Below, in pieces: positions 36,262 through 44,759 of a stretch of 64,000 bases of DNA. Position numbers and translations under genes: made by a program. How positions within the stretch are numbered: position 1 is the first letter of the stretch; each line of letters starts with the position of its first letter. The notes under the pieces are model-generated. The model ran no database searches. It was not told where the DNA came from and saw only the letters and a list, made by a program, of their open reading frames with translations. The DNA comes from Bradyrhizobium monzae (GTDB taxonomy: Bacteria > Pseudomonadota > Alphaproteobacteria > Rhizobiales > Xanthobacteraceae), in the NCBI RefSeq assembly GCF_021458635.1, contig NZ_JAIRDQ010000007.1, positions 124,001 through 188,000 on the forward strand. The letters run 5' to 3'.

Positions 36262-36346
36262 TCGGAGATAAACGCATATGGCTTGACAGCCACCCTGCTT
36301 CCACGGCTGGTTGACCCGCCGGACCACCGAACTCCAAGGACTATCC

Positions 36347-37474
36347 ATGCGCACAACATCGGTCGGCGTCTTCAAGGTCGCCACCAAGGGCCCGGGCGAC
36401 GTTTCCGGCCTCATGAACCTGATCGTTACAGGCGCGATCGATCCGGCCTCCATCCTGGCGATCCTCGGCAAGACCGAAGGCAATGGCGGCGTCAATGATT
36501 TCACCCGGGAATATGCCGTCGCCGCGCTGTGCACGGCGCTGGCGCCAAAGCTTGATCTGACGCCGCACCAGGTCGAGCAGCGCATTGCGTTCGTGATGTC
36601 CGGCGGCACCGAGGGCGTGCTCAGCCCGCACATCACGGTGTTCACGCGCCAGCAGGTTGCGAGGCCGCCCGCAGGCATCGCCGGCAAGCGCCTCAGCATC
36701 GGCATGGCGCAGACCCGCGATTTTCTGCCTGAAGAGCTTGGCCGCTCGGCACAGATCATCGAGACCGCGAGGGCGGTGAAGGCCGCGATGGCGGATGCCG
36801 GCATCGCTGACGCCACTGATGTCCATTTCGTCCAGATCAAGTGCCCCCTGCTCACCAGCGAGCGTGTCGAGGCAGCAAGCTCGCGCGGCAACAAGACGGC
36901 GACGATCAGCGCCTACAGCTCGATGGCCTATTCGCGAGGCGCCTCCGCGCTCGGCGTTGCCGTTGCGCTCGGCGAAATCGCCTCCAATGTCCGCGAAGAG
37001 GACGTGCTGCGGCGCTACGAGCTGTTCTCGAAGGTCGCCTCGACCTCGTCCGGCATCGAGCTGATGCACAACGTCGTCATCGTGCTCGGCAACTCGGAGG
37101 CGTCCGCGAGCGAATTCGAGATCGGGCATGCCGTGATGAGGGACGCGATCGATGCAGCGGCAGTGGTGTCAGCACTGAAGAGTGTTGGGCTTGATGTTGA
37201 TCCTGATGTTGATCTTGGCACCACACCGCGATCGGGCCGCGAGCTCGTCAACATCCTCGCCAAGGCCGAGGCCTCACCCGATGGCACCGTACGCGGCTTC
37301 CGCCACACCATGCTGGAAGACACCGATATCAGCTCGACACGCCATGCCCGCGCAGCGGTCGGCGGCTTGATCGCCGGCCTCGCCGGCACCAGCGCGGTCT
37401 ACGTCTCCGGCGGCGCGGAGCACCAGGGGCCGGCCGGCGGCGGCCCCGTTGCGGTGATCGCACGACTGCCCTAA
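36347..37474 (+). CDS. Ring-opening amidohydrolase (cyanuric acid hydrolase/barbiturase family)
   Basis: A 375-residue enzyme of the small AtzD/barbiturase family, which opens cyclic ureides or s-triazine rings. It has the family's threefold internal repeat with a Lys-Ser pair in each: K42 (ILGKTEG) with S85 (SGGTEG), K165 (VQIKCPL) with S234/S235, and K306 (LAKAEAS) with S354 (YVSGGAEHQG). All catalytic positions are intact. Sequence alone does not separate cyanuric acid hydrolase from barbiturase. The ATG at 36347 fits the family length. An amidase gene follows 108 bases later and is a candidate for the next step. A 12-bp microduplication at 37192-37215 adds DVDPDVD to a loop. Confidence 0.88.
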   Translation: MRTTSVGVFKVATKGPGDVSGLMNLIVTGAIDPASILAILGKTEGNGGVNDFTREYAVAALCTALAPKLDLTPHQVEQRIAFVMSGGTEGVLSPHITVFTRQQVARPPAGIAGKRLSIGMAQTRDFLPEELGRSAQIIETARAVKAAMADAGIADATDVHFVQIKCPLLTSERVEAASSRGNKTATISAYSSMAYSRGASALGVAVALGEIASNVREEDVLRRYELFSKVASTSSGIELMHNVVIVLGNSEASASEFEIGHAVMRDAIDAAAVVSALKSVGLDVDPDVDLGTTPRSGRELVNILAKAEASPDGTVRGFRHTMLEDTDISSTRHARAAVGGLIAGLAGTSAVYVSGGAEHQGPAGGGPVAVIARLP

Positions 37475-37582
37475 AGCGCGACCTCACCGTCCGGCGCAAC
37501 CCTGCCCTTCGCGCCGGCTCAGTTGATTCACGCGAGCCCTTGCGAAAAAGCTGGCGCCCGCACCTCAAGGGATTTTGACTTC

Positions 37583-39058
37583 ATGACTTTGCCGATGAGC
37601 TGGAACGAATGGGCGCAGCACGATGGCGTGGGCCTGGCGGCGCGCGTCCGCAAGGGCGAGCTGACGGCAAAGGAACTGGCACGCCAGGCTGCGGCGGCCG
37701 TGGCCAAGGTCAATCCGACGCTGTCGGGCGTGGTCGAGCTATTCGATGACGTGATCGCCGACCCCGCCAAGGACGGCGCCAATCTCGCCGGTCCGTTCGC
37801 CGGCCTGCCCTTCCTGATGAAGGATCTCGGACCGACCATGAAAGGCCGGCTGCAGGAGATGGGATCGCTGCTGATGCGCGGCAATCGTGCCGAGGCCGAC
37901 ACGTTCCTGACCGGCAAATTCCGCCAGGCAGGCCTCAATTTGATCGGACGCACGACGACGCCCGAATTCGGCGTCTGCAGCTCGGCCGACAATCCCGCCG
38001 TCTATGTCACCCGCAATCCCTGGAATACCGATTACACCACCTGCGGCTCGTCGGCCGGCAGCGCCGCGATGGTCGCGGCCGGCGTGGTGCCGATCGCGCA
38101 CGCGACCGACGGCGGCGGCTCGATCCGCATTCCCGCCGGCGTCAACGGCAATATCGGGCTGAAGGTGTCGCGCGGCGTGTTCTCGCTGGCGCCGCACATG
38201 TCCGACCTCACCGGCCTGGTCTCGATCCAGGGTTGCCAGTCGCGCACGGTGCGCGACACCGCGGCTTTCGTCGACCATGCCCGCGGGCCGGCACCCGGCG
38301 AGTTCATGCCGTTCTGGACCACGGCGCAGCCTTACAGCGAGATGATCAAGCGCGATCCGTCAAAGCTGCGCATTGCGCTGTCGCACACCTGGGGCGATTA
38401 CACCGCGACACCTGAGATCGCAGCCGAGCTGGAGAAGACCGGCCGCTTCCTCGAAGGCCTCGGCCATCACGTCGATTACGCGCTGCCCGAGCTCGATTTC
38501 CGCGCCGCCTTCGCGGCGCAGACCACCTGCTACATCAGCAATTTTTCCGTGGTGATCTCCAACATGCTGGCCGCGCGCGGGCTGGAGAAGCCGCCGGAAG
38601 ACCTGATCGAGCCGATGAACATCCGGATCTGGGAGGCAGGCCTGCACACCAGCTTCGCCGACCGGGCGAAGATGCAGACCGTGTTCAACACCACCTCGCG
38701 CGGCTTCGGCAGCTTCTTCGAACAGTGGGACGTGATCCTGACGCCGATCACGGCGCTGCCGACGCCGAAGGTCGGCACCAGGGAATACCTCACCACCTCC
38801 GACAACCCTGATGTGCTGGACTGGTTCGGCAATCTCTGGCGCTTCTTCGCCTTCACGCCGCTCGCCAACCTCTGCGGCATGCCGGCGATCTCGATGCCGA
38901 TGGCCGCGCAAGATCACGGCCTGCCGCTCGGCATCCAGGCCATCGCGAAGCAGGCCAATGACGGCCTGCTGCTGCAACTCGCCGCCCAGATCGAGCGCGC
39001 GCTCGACGGCAAATGGAACGGCGGGAAGACGGCGAAGGTGCATGTGGCGAAGGCGTAG
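37583..39058 (+). CDS. Amidase-signature family hydrolase
   Basis: A 491-residue amidase with the complete Ser-cisSer-Lys triad: K80 in FLMKDLG, cis-Ser S156 in TTCGSSAGSAAM, nucleophile S180 in DGGGSIRIPAG. The substrate is unknown. Its position after the ring-opening enzyme suggests hydrolysis of a linear ureide such as carboxybiuret, as AtzE does, but the small AtzG partner that AtzE needs is not encoded between or beside them. ATG 37583 is chosen because it begins a typical amidase N-terminus; the frame extends 20 codons upstream without a better start. The next gene is convergent, one base away. Confidence 0.85.
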   Translation: MTLPMSWNEWAQHDGVGLAARVRKGELTAKELARQAAAAVAKVNPTLSGVVELFDDVIADPAKDGANLAGPFAGLPFLMKDLGPTMKGRLQEMGSLLMRGNRAEADTFLTGKFRQAGLNLIGRTTTPEFGVCSSADNPAVYVTRNPWNTDYTTCGSSAGSAAMVAAGVVPIAHATDGGGSIRIPAGVNGNIGLKVSRGVFSLAPHMSDLTGLVSIQGCQSRTVRDTAAFVDHARGPAPGEFMPFWTTAQPYSEMIKRDPSKLRIALSHTWGDYTATPEIAAELEKTGRFLEGLGHHVDYALPELDFRAAFAAQTTCYISNFSVVISNMLAARGLEKPPEDLIEPMNIRIWEAGLHTSFADRAKMQTVFNTTSRGFGSFFEQWDVILTPITALPTPKVGTREYLTTSDNPDVLDWFGNLWRFFAFTPLANLCGMPAISMPMAAQDHGLPLGIQAIAKQANDGLLLQLAAQIERALDGKWNGGKTAKVHVAKA

Positions 39059-39059
39059 G

Positions 39060-40280
39060 CTAGCCTTTGTCTTTACCGGGCTGTCGCGCAATGTCGATGC
39101 GCAAGCGCGACACGCCCTGCTCTGCAAGCATGCGGGCCGCGGGGCTTCGCGTCTCCGGAAAGAGAGCGACGAGCGCATTGACGCCGGTCACGGCGGGATT
39201 GCCCACCTCCTGGGCGTGCAACCCGGCCCGCTGGTCGACGCGCTCGAACGCCTGCGTGGGCACAGCGCTTCCGGCCTCGCTCACGATGTGCTTGAGCTCG
39301 TTGTCCAGATACTGCGTGAGGCTTTGTCTCAGCTTGCCAAGGTCGGCGTCGCAGGCGCGCATCACGGCGGAGGCGTCCGCATCATCTGTCAGGGCGAGCA
39401 GCAGATGCTCAAGTGTCGCGTATTGATGGCGGCGCCGGTCAGCATGATCGAGCGCCCGTCGTATCGTGGCCGCGTAGTCCGCCGAAACCGTCCGTTGCGG
39501 CCGGTTGAGCAGCGCCTCGATCCGCTCGAGCCGTGTCATGGGATCGAGCGTTGCCAATAGCTCGTATTTGTCCTTGATCGACAACTTCATCCGCGTCGCA
39601 ACGGTATCGGCGATCTGTCCGGGATCACGGGTTTGATCGAAGAACAGCCAGATGTCGGGCACCATAATTCCGTGAACCGCCGTGTAATCCTGGAAGCGCT
39701 GATAGATCCTTCGGATGACATCCCTTGCATCGCGGGCAACTCCCTCGCTGATATCGACCACCTCAGCCCAATAGGCGGCCGATTCGATCGCGAAGCCGCG
39801 TAGCTCGACTCGCCGCAGTCCTCGTGTCAGCACCCTGAACGTGCCATCGGTGAGCGGTTCGAGTTCGAGCAGCTGGGCCACGATGCCGATCTCGTAGACA
39901 TCGGCAAATCGGGGATCCTCGACGCCCGCCTCCCGCTGAACCGCCAACACGACCTCGCGTCCGCCCTCAAACGCCTGGTTTAGAGACTGGAAGGAGCTCT
40001 CTCGGCCCACAAACATCGGGTATGTCGCATGTGGAAACGGAACGAGATCGCGGAGCGGAACGGCGGGATAGAGCGTCGTTGATGTCTTGAGCTTCGCAAT
40101 AGGCGCAATGATGTCACGCCGCTCGGCGTGAAGCAGCGCCGACAACGTATTCCAGTCGGCAACGCCGAGCATCCTCGACACCAGTTCGAGGCTCTCGCTG
40201 TGACTGATGGTGACGGCCTTGGTGGTCAGGGATTCGCGCAGGGTCTGCGCCATAGCCTTGGCATCGCGAAAATCGCGCAT
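39060..40280 (-). CDS. Lon N-domain / ClpN-domain fusion without ATPase or protease
   Basis: A 406-residue protein combining three modules: a small N-terminal helical motif (1-55; RDFRDAKAMAQTLRESL, SHSESLELVSRMLGVADWNT) known from other rhizobial proteins; a Lon-type substrate-binding domain (about 70-265; YPAVPLRDLVPFPHATYPMF is the Lon N-terminal hallmark, with PRFADVYEIGIVAQLLE); and a ClpA/ClpC N-domain double repeat (about 275-400; YATLEHLLLALTDD and AVTGVNALVALFPE). There is no Walker motif, AAA+ domain or peptidase site. It may act as an adaptor or substrate receptor for a Clp or Lon machine, or have been repurposed. Monocistronic. Confidence 0.82.
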   Translation of the reverse strand: MRDFRDAKAMAQTLRESLTTKAVTISHSESLELVSRMLGVADWNTLSALLHAERRDIIAPIAKLKTSTTLYPAVPLRDLVPFPHATYPMFVGRESSFQSLNQAFEGGREVVLAVQREAGVEDPRFADVYEIGIVAQLLELEPLTDGTFRVLTRGLRRVELRGFAIESAAYWAEVVDISEGVARDARDVIRRIYQRFQDYTAVHGIMVPDIWLFFDQTRDPGQIADTVATRMKLSIKDKYELLATLDPMTRLERIEALLNRPQRTVSADYAATIRRALDHADRRRHQYATLEHLLLALTDDADASAVMRACDADLGKLRQSLTQYLDNELKHIVSEAGSAVPTQAFERVDQRAGLHAQEVGNPAVTGVNALVALFPETRSPAARMLAEQGVSRLRIDIARQPGKDKG

Positions 40281-40479
40281 CGGTTCGTCCTCTGCATGAG
40301 CGATCCAGGTGTGTCAGGTGGTTGCGTTGCTGACCCGGTCGCTCGGGCAAAGGGAGGCCGATCAAGGCTCGATACATTCACCGTTCCACGGAGGGCGCAA
40401 CCGGCAGGTCGTATCAACCTGCACGAAAAGTGACGTAAAGCCGGATGGCTGTCAATCTCAGTCCTTGCTCAGTTCTTGC

Positions 40480-40797
40480 TCAGTTCTTCACCGCCGGGAT
40501 CGCTTCCTCCGGCTGCTGTTGTCCGAGCTTGAGCATCGCGAGCGCCTTGTCGAGCGCCTCGCGCAAGGCCAGCGCTGCGGCCGGGCTGCAGCGCAGATGG
40601 GCGGTCTGGACCACGTCGACCCTGACGGCGGCACCGATCGGCATCAGCAAGTTCGCCGCGAGCTCGATCTGGATCGCACCGTTGTGATGGCCGAAGCAGG
40701 AGGCGCCGTCGAAATAGATGATTGGCGCCCGCTCGGAGCTCGAGCTGGAGATGGTGACGGGCCCCTGGCTGGTGGCGGGCGTTTCGGGATCGGCCAT
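40480..40797 (-). CDS. Small conserved-type protein of unknown function (105 aa)
   Basis: A soluble 105-residue protein. After a Ser/Thr-rich N-terminus it has IIYFDGASCFGHHNGAIQIE, a beta-rich middle and a C-terminal helix LALREALDKALAMLKLG. The compact pattern of strands with VRVDVVQTAHLRCSPAAALA suggests a small folded domain, but I do not recognise a family. ATG 40797 follows AAGGAG. An 11-bp tandem repeat (CTTGCTCAGTT at 40464-40485) overlaps the stop codon. The 200 bases between it and the upstream Lon-N/ClpN gene hold no other gene. Confidence 0.6.
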   Translation of the reverse strand: MADPETPATSQGPVTISSSSSERAPIIYFDGASCFGHHNGAIQIELAANLLMPIGAAVRVDVVQTAHLRCSPAAALALREALDKALAMLKLGQQQPEEAIPAVKN

Positions 40798-40947
40798 GGG
40801 CACTCCTTGGGGCTAGGCGACGGGCGAAGCGCTCACCATCGTTGCTTCGGCGCGCTCTGTCGAGGCCAAACCGGTTCCTGACAGATCTGCCGTGCGGGGC
40901 GCATTCGGGGTTTTGCGCCGCCCTCGACACTGGTCTAGAACGTCACC

Positions 40948-41856
40948 ATGTCCACCACACCGACCACGCTTCCCTTCGAGGAACTCGCCGAGGCCGTTAA
41001 GGGCCGCCGCTCCGATTACGGCCATATCAGCGGACTCCAGCTCGACCGGTTCGCACCGGGCGAAGCCTGGTCCAGCCTGCCCTATCGCCCCGTCTTCGTC
41101 GGCGACACCGAAACCGGTGTGCTGCATGGCGGCGTCGTCACTGCGATGCTGGACGAGAGCTGCGGCATGGCGGTGCAGCTTGCGCTCGACGGCACCAGCG
41201 CGATCGCGACGCTCGATTTGCGCATCGACTACCAGAAGCCGGCCACGCCCGGCCTCGCCATCAAGGCGCATTCGGTCTGCTACCGCACCACGCGCTCGAT
41301 CGCCTTCGTGCGCTCCACGGCTTACCAGGAATCCGAGGACGATCCGGTGGCGACCGCCACCGCCTGCTTCATGATCGGCGCCAACCGCACCAACATGCTT
41401 GCGGACCGCCGGATGGAGTCGCGCAGCATCCCGACGCTGGACGCGCCGGAGGATCCGGACGGTCCGTTCGCCAACAGCCCGTTCGCGCGCTGCCTCGGTA
41501 TTCGCGTGAATGATGACGGCACGCTGACGATGCCGTTCTCGCCAAAGATCATCGGCAACCCGATCCTCCCCGCGATTCACGGCGGCATGACCGGCGCCTT
41601 CCTCGAAACATCAGCCATTCTCGGCGTGCGGCGTGAGCTTGGAATCGCAACGCTGCCGAAGCCGATCGGGCTGACCGTCAACTATCTGCGCTCCGGCCGG
41701 GCGCTGGACACCTTCGCCAATGTCTCGATCGTGAAACAGGGCCGGCGTATCGTCGCCTTCGAGGCACGGGCCTGGCAGGACGATCCGGACAAGCCGATCG
41801 CCCCCGTGTTCGGTCATTTCATGCTGCGCCCGACGCCTGGAAACGACGAGGAATAG
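40948..41856 (+). CDS. Tandem hotdog acyl-CoA thioesterase (PaaI-like)
   Basis: A 302-residue protein with two PaaI-type hotdog domains (about 30-145 and 165-295). Each carries the HGG active-site motif: VLHGGVVTAMLDES with the catalytic acid Asp/Glu, and AIHGGMTGAFLETS. Most PaaI enzymes are single-domain tetramers, so this is a fused pseudo-dimer with two potentially active sites. It should cleave acyl-CoA thioesters; the chain preference is unknown. It starts 150 bases from the divergent small gene and is followed by a duplicated membrane protein on the same strand. Confidence 0.85.
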   Translation: MSTTPTTLPFEELAEAVKGRRSDYGHISGLQLDRFAPGEAWSSLPYRPVFVGDTETGVLHGGVVTAMLDESCGMAVQLALDGTSAIATLDLRIDYQKPATPGLAIKAHSVCYRTTRSIAFVRSTAYQESEDDPVATATACFMIGANRTNMLADRRMESRSIPTLDAPEDPDGPFANSPFARCLGIRVNDDGTLTMPFSPKIIGNPILPAIHGGMTGAFLETSAILGVRRELGIATLPKPIGLTVNYLRSGRALDTFANVSIVKQGRRIVAFEARAWQDDPDKPIAPVFGHFMLRPTPGNDEE

Positions 41857-41922
41857 GCGTATTTTACTTGACGACCGGGATTCGGGACACAACGATAGCG
41901 CGTTCCCGCGAAAGGTATTCGG

Positions 41923-42288
41923 TTGCGGCATCCGATCGACATCATCGCCATGTTTGCCGCCATCTGGCTGTTGGCGTCGATGGTGCTCGACGCGCTGACG
42001 CCGAAGGAGCTGACGGCGGTCATGATCGCCATCGCGATCGGGCCCGCCGTGGTCGTTACCGCCGTGTTCTACTATCTGCGCTGCCCGCGCACGGATTTCG
42101 CGGTGATGTTCGCAGCGCTCTGGCTGATCTCGGACGTCGCTATCGCCTTCATCTCGCCGAAGGAGCTGCCGCACTTCCTGATCGTGCTCGGCTTCGTGCC
42201 GGCCGCACTGATCGGCATCGTGCTACATTGGCAGCGCTTCCAGCGCCGCCATGAGCGGTTGCCCGTGCCGTCAGCGAAGCGCGGCTGA
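41923..42288 (+). CDS. Small membrane protein with internal duplication
   Basis: A 121-residue protein with four hydrophobic helices in two repeats: IIAMFAAIWLLASMVLDALT then PKEL (residues 7-30) matches FAVMFAALWLISDVAIAFIS then PKEL (about 59-82), each followed by a second helix. No motif identifies a function. The TTG at 41923 with GAAAGGT upstream is the likely start; the first in-frame ATG (41950) would cut off half of the first helix. It lies 66 bases after the thioesterase and ends 7 bases from the convergent poxB. Confidence 0.65.
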   Translation: MRHPIDIIAMFAAIWLLASMVLDALTPKELTAVMIAIAIGPAVVVTAVFYYLRCPRTDFAVMFAALWLISDVAIAFISPKELPHFLIVLGFVPAALIGIVLHWQRFQRRHERLPVPSAKRG

Positions 42289-42295
42289 TTTCGCT

Positions 42296-44032
42296 TTAGC
42301 GCGATAGCAGATTGGTCTTCGCGAGGTCGATCACCTCGTCGCCACGGCCACTCATCACCGCGCGCAACACCCAGAGGCTAAAGCCCTTGACCTGTTCGGC
42401 CGTGATGGTCGGCGGCATCGACAGCTCCTGCTTGGCGGTGACGACGTCGAGCAGCGCCGGGCCGTTGTGGGCCAGCATCTCCTTCATCGCGCCCGGGAGG
42501 TCGCCGGGGTCCTCGACGCGCTTGGCAAAGATGCCCATCGCGCGCGCCATCGCTGCGAAATCGGGATTCTCCAGATCGACATTGGTGTCGACGAAGCCCG
42601 CCGCCTTCATCTCCAGCGCGACGAAGCCGAGCACGCCGTTGTTGAAGATCACGACCTTCACCGGCAGCTTCATCTGCGTCAGCGTGATCAGATCGCCCAT
42701 CAGCATGGTGAAGCCGCCGTCGCCAGACAACGAGATCACCTGGCGGCCCGGCTGCGAAGCCTGCGCGCCGATCGCCTGCGGCATGGCGTTGGCCATCGAG
42801 CCGTGCACGAAGGACCCGATCAGCCGGCGGCGGCCGTTCATATTGAGATAGCGCGCAGCCCACACCGTTGGCGTGCCGACATCGGCGGTGAAGACGGCGT
42901 CATCGGAGGCGTGGTCGCTGATGACTTTTGCGAGATATTGCGGATGGATCGGCTTGCTGCCCGGCGTGCCCTTGGCAAGAGAGTCCAGCCCTTCGCGTGC
43001 CCTCTTGTAATGCGCAACGGCATCGTCGAGATGCTTGCGCTGCGTCTTGGACTTGAGCAGCGGCAGCAGCGCCTCGATCGTCTGCTTGACGTCGCCGACG
43101 AGGCCGAGATCGATCCTGCAGCGCCGTCCCAGATTTTCGGGGCGAATGTCGATCTGCGCGACCTTCGCATCATCAGGGAAGAACTGCTTGTAGGGAAAAT
43201 CCGTGCCGAGCATCACCAGCGCGTCGCAAGCGTGCATGGCGGCATAGCCCGAGGAGAAGCCGATGAAACCGGTCATGCCGACGTCGTAGGGGTTGTCGTA
43301 TTCGACGTGCTCCTTGCCGCCGAGCGCATGCACGATCGGGCTCTTCAGCGCTTCGGCGAGCTGCATCAGCGGCGCATGTGCGCCGGCGCAGCCGCGGCCG
43401 CAGAACAGGGTGATGCGCTCGGCGCCATTGAGGAGATCCGCGAGCGCCTTCAGCTCGTCGGCCTGCGGCACGATCTTTGGTGCGGCGAGCGCAAGCCCGC
43501 GATTGGTCGACAGTGCGCGCTTCGGCGGCGAGCGGAACGCGACATCGCCCGGCATGGCGACGACGGCAACGCCACGCAGGCCCACCGCCGCGCGGATCGC
43601 ATTCTCCAGCACGAAAGGAAGCTGGCTCGGATCCGAGATCAGCTCGCAATAATGGCTGCATTCGCGAAACAGATTTTGCGGATGCGTCTCCTGGAAATAG
43701 CCGCCGCCGATCTCGGCCGACGGAATCTGCGCCGCGATCGCCAGCACCGGCACGCGGCTGCGGTGCGCGTCGAACAGGCCGTTGATCAGATGCAGATTGC
43801 CGGGCCCGCAGGAGCCCGCGCAAACCGCAAGGCTGCCCGTCATCTCCGCTTCGCCGGCGGCCGCGAACGCCGCGACCTCCTCGTGGCGGACGTGGACCCA
43901 TTCGATGGTGCCGCGGCGGCGCAGCGCCTCGGTGAGACCGTTCAGGCTGTCGCCGACAATGCCATAGATGCGCTTGACGCCGGCCTGTTCGAGCGTTGCC
44001 ACGAACAGATCGGCTATGTTGTTGATCGCCAT
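42296..44032 (-). CDS. poxB: Thiamine-diphosphate-dependent pyruvate oxidase/dehydrogenase (PoxB-like)
   Basis: A 578-residue ThDP enzyme. Catalytic Glu lies in WVHVRHEEVAAFAAAGEAE, the central FAD/nucleotide domain spans about 190-340, and the ThDP motif is SGDGGFTMLMGDLITLTQMK ending in FNN (about 430-465). Overall length and the C-terminal region (NLLSR) fit the PoxB family, which oxidises pyruvate to acetate with quinone reduction. Acetolactate synthase or a related decarboxylase is a possible alternative. It lies downstream of dgoA on the same strand, so pyruvate from galactonate breakdown could be its substrate; co-transcription across the 80-base gap is plausible but unproven. Confidence 0.85.
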   Translation of the reverse strand: MAINNIADLFVATLEQAGVKRIYGIVGDSLNGLTEALRRRGTIEWVHVRHEEVAAFAAAGEAEMTGSLAVCAGSCGPGNLHLINGLFDAHRSRVPVLAIAAQIPSAEIGGGYFQETHPQNLFRECSHYCELISDPSQLPFVLENAIRAAVGLRGVAVVAMPGDVAFRSPPKRALSTNRGLALAAPKIVPQADELKALADLLNGAERITLFCGRGCAGAHAPLMQLAEALKSPIVHALGGKEHVEYDNPYDVGMTGFIGFSSGYAAMHACDALVMLGTDFPYKQFFPDDAKVAQIDIRPENLGRRCRIDLGLVGDVKQTIEALLPLLKSKTQRKHLDDAVAHYKRAREGLDSLAKGTPGSKPIHPQYLAKVISDHASDDAVFTADVGTPTVWAARYLNMNGRRRLIGSFVHGSMANAMPQAIGAQASQPGRQVISLSGDGGFTMLMGDLITLTQMKLPVKVVIFNNGVLGFVALEMKAAGFVDTNVDLENPDFAAMARAMGIFAKRVEDPGDLPGAMKEMLAHNGPALLDVVTAKQELSMPPTITAEQVKGFSLWVLRAVMSGRGDEVIDLAKTNLLSR

Positions 44033-44112
44033 GTCGGTCTCCTGATCTCGCTATTGCAGCAAGATAGGACAACGCACGACCGTGACGACATCACGGCTTG
44101 TTTATTGCTCGA

Positions 44113-44745
44113 TCAGTCTTTCGCAATCGCCCGATCATAGGCCTCGATTGTCGCCTTCGCACGCGCAGCGACATCGGCGGCCGACATGCCGGGCTTGTAG
44201 AGGCTGGAGCCGAGCCCGAACGCGGTCACGCCGCCCTTGATGTACTCCGCAAAATTCTGGTCAGAGACGCCGCCGACGGCGGCAATCATCACACCTGCGG
44301 GCAGCACGGCGCGGATCGCCGCAATGCCGGATGCGCCGAGCACACTCGCCGGAAAGAACTTCAGGCCCGATGCGCCCGAGCGTGCCGCGACCAGCGCCTC
44401 GGTGGGCGAGAACACGCCGGGCAGCGTGATCATGGCGTACTGGTGTGCACGCGCGAGCACCTGTGTATCCACATTCGGCGAGACCATCAGCGTGCCGCCG
44501 ACATCGTTGAGGCGATCGACATCTGCGGTGGCCAGCACCGTGCCTGCGCCGATCAACACGCCGGCCGGTGCCTGCTTCACAGCGGTACCGATCGAACGGA
44601 AGGGGTCAGGCGAATTCAGGGGAATCTCGATCGCGGTCATGCCCGCCTCGATCAGCACACCGACAATGGCCTCGGTCTCCTCGGGCTTGACACCGCGCAG
44701 GATCGCGACCAGGGGCCGCTTCATCGGCGGAAAGGGAACGCTCAT
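44113..44745 (-). CDS. dgoA: 2-dehydro-3-deoxy-6-phosphogalactonate aldolase
   Basis: A 210-residue class I KDPG/KDPGal aldolase. The Schiff-base Lys is in SGLKFFPASVLG, with the Glu in LVAILRGVKPEETEAI and IEIPLNSPDP. The last motif favours KDPGal over KDPG. It splits the phosphorylated sugar acid into pyruvate and glyceraldehyde 3-phosphate in the De Ley-Doudoroff pathway. It starts 14 bases after the kinase gene that makes its substrate. No galactonate dehydratase, transporter or GntR-type regulator is in this window. Confidence 0.9.
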   Translation of the reverse strand: MSVPFPPMKRPLVAILRGVKPEETEAIVGVLIEAGMTAIEIPLNSPDPFRSIGTAVKQAPAGVLIGAGTVLATADVDRLNDVGGTLMVSPNVDTQVLARAHQYAMITLPGVFSPTEALVAARSGASGLKFFPASVLGASGIAAIRAVLPAGVMIAAVGGVSDQNFAEYIKGGVTAFGLGSSLYKPGMSAADVAARAKATIEAYDRAIAKD

Positions 44746-44759
44746 CTCAAAAATCCTTT

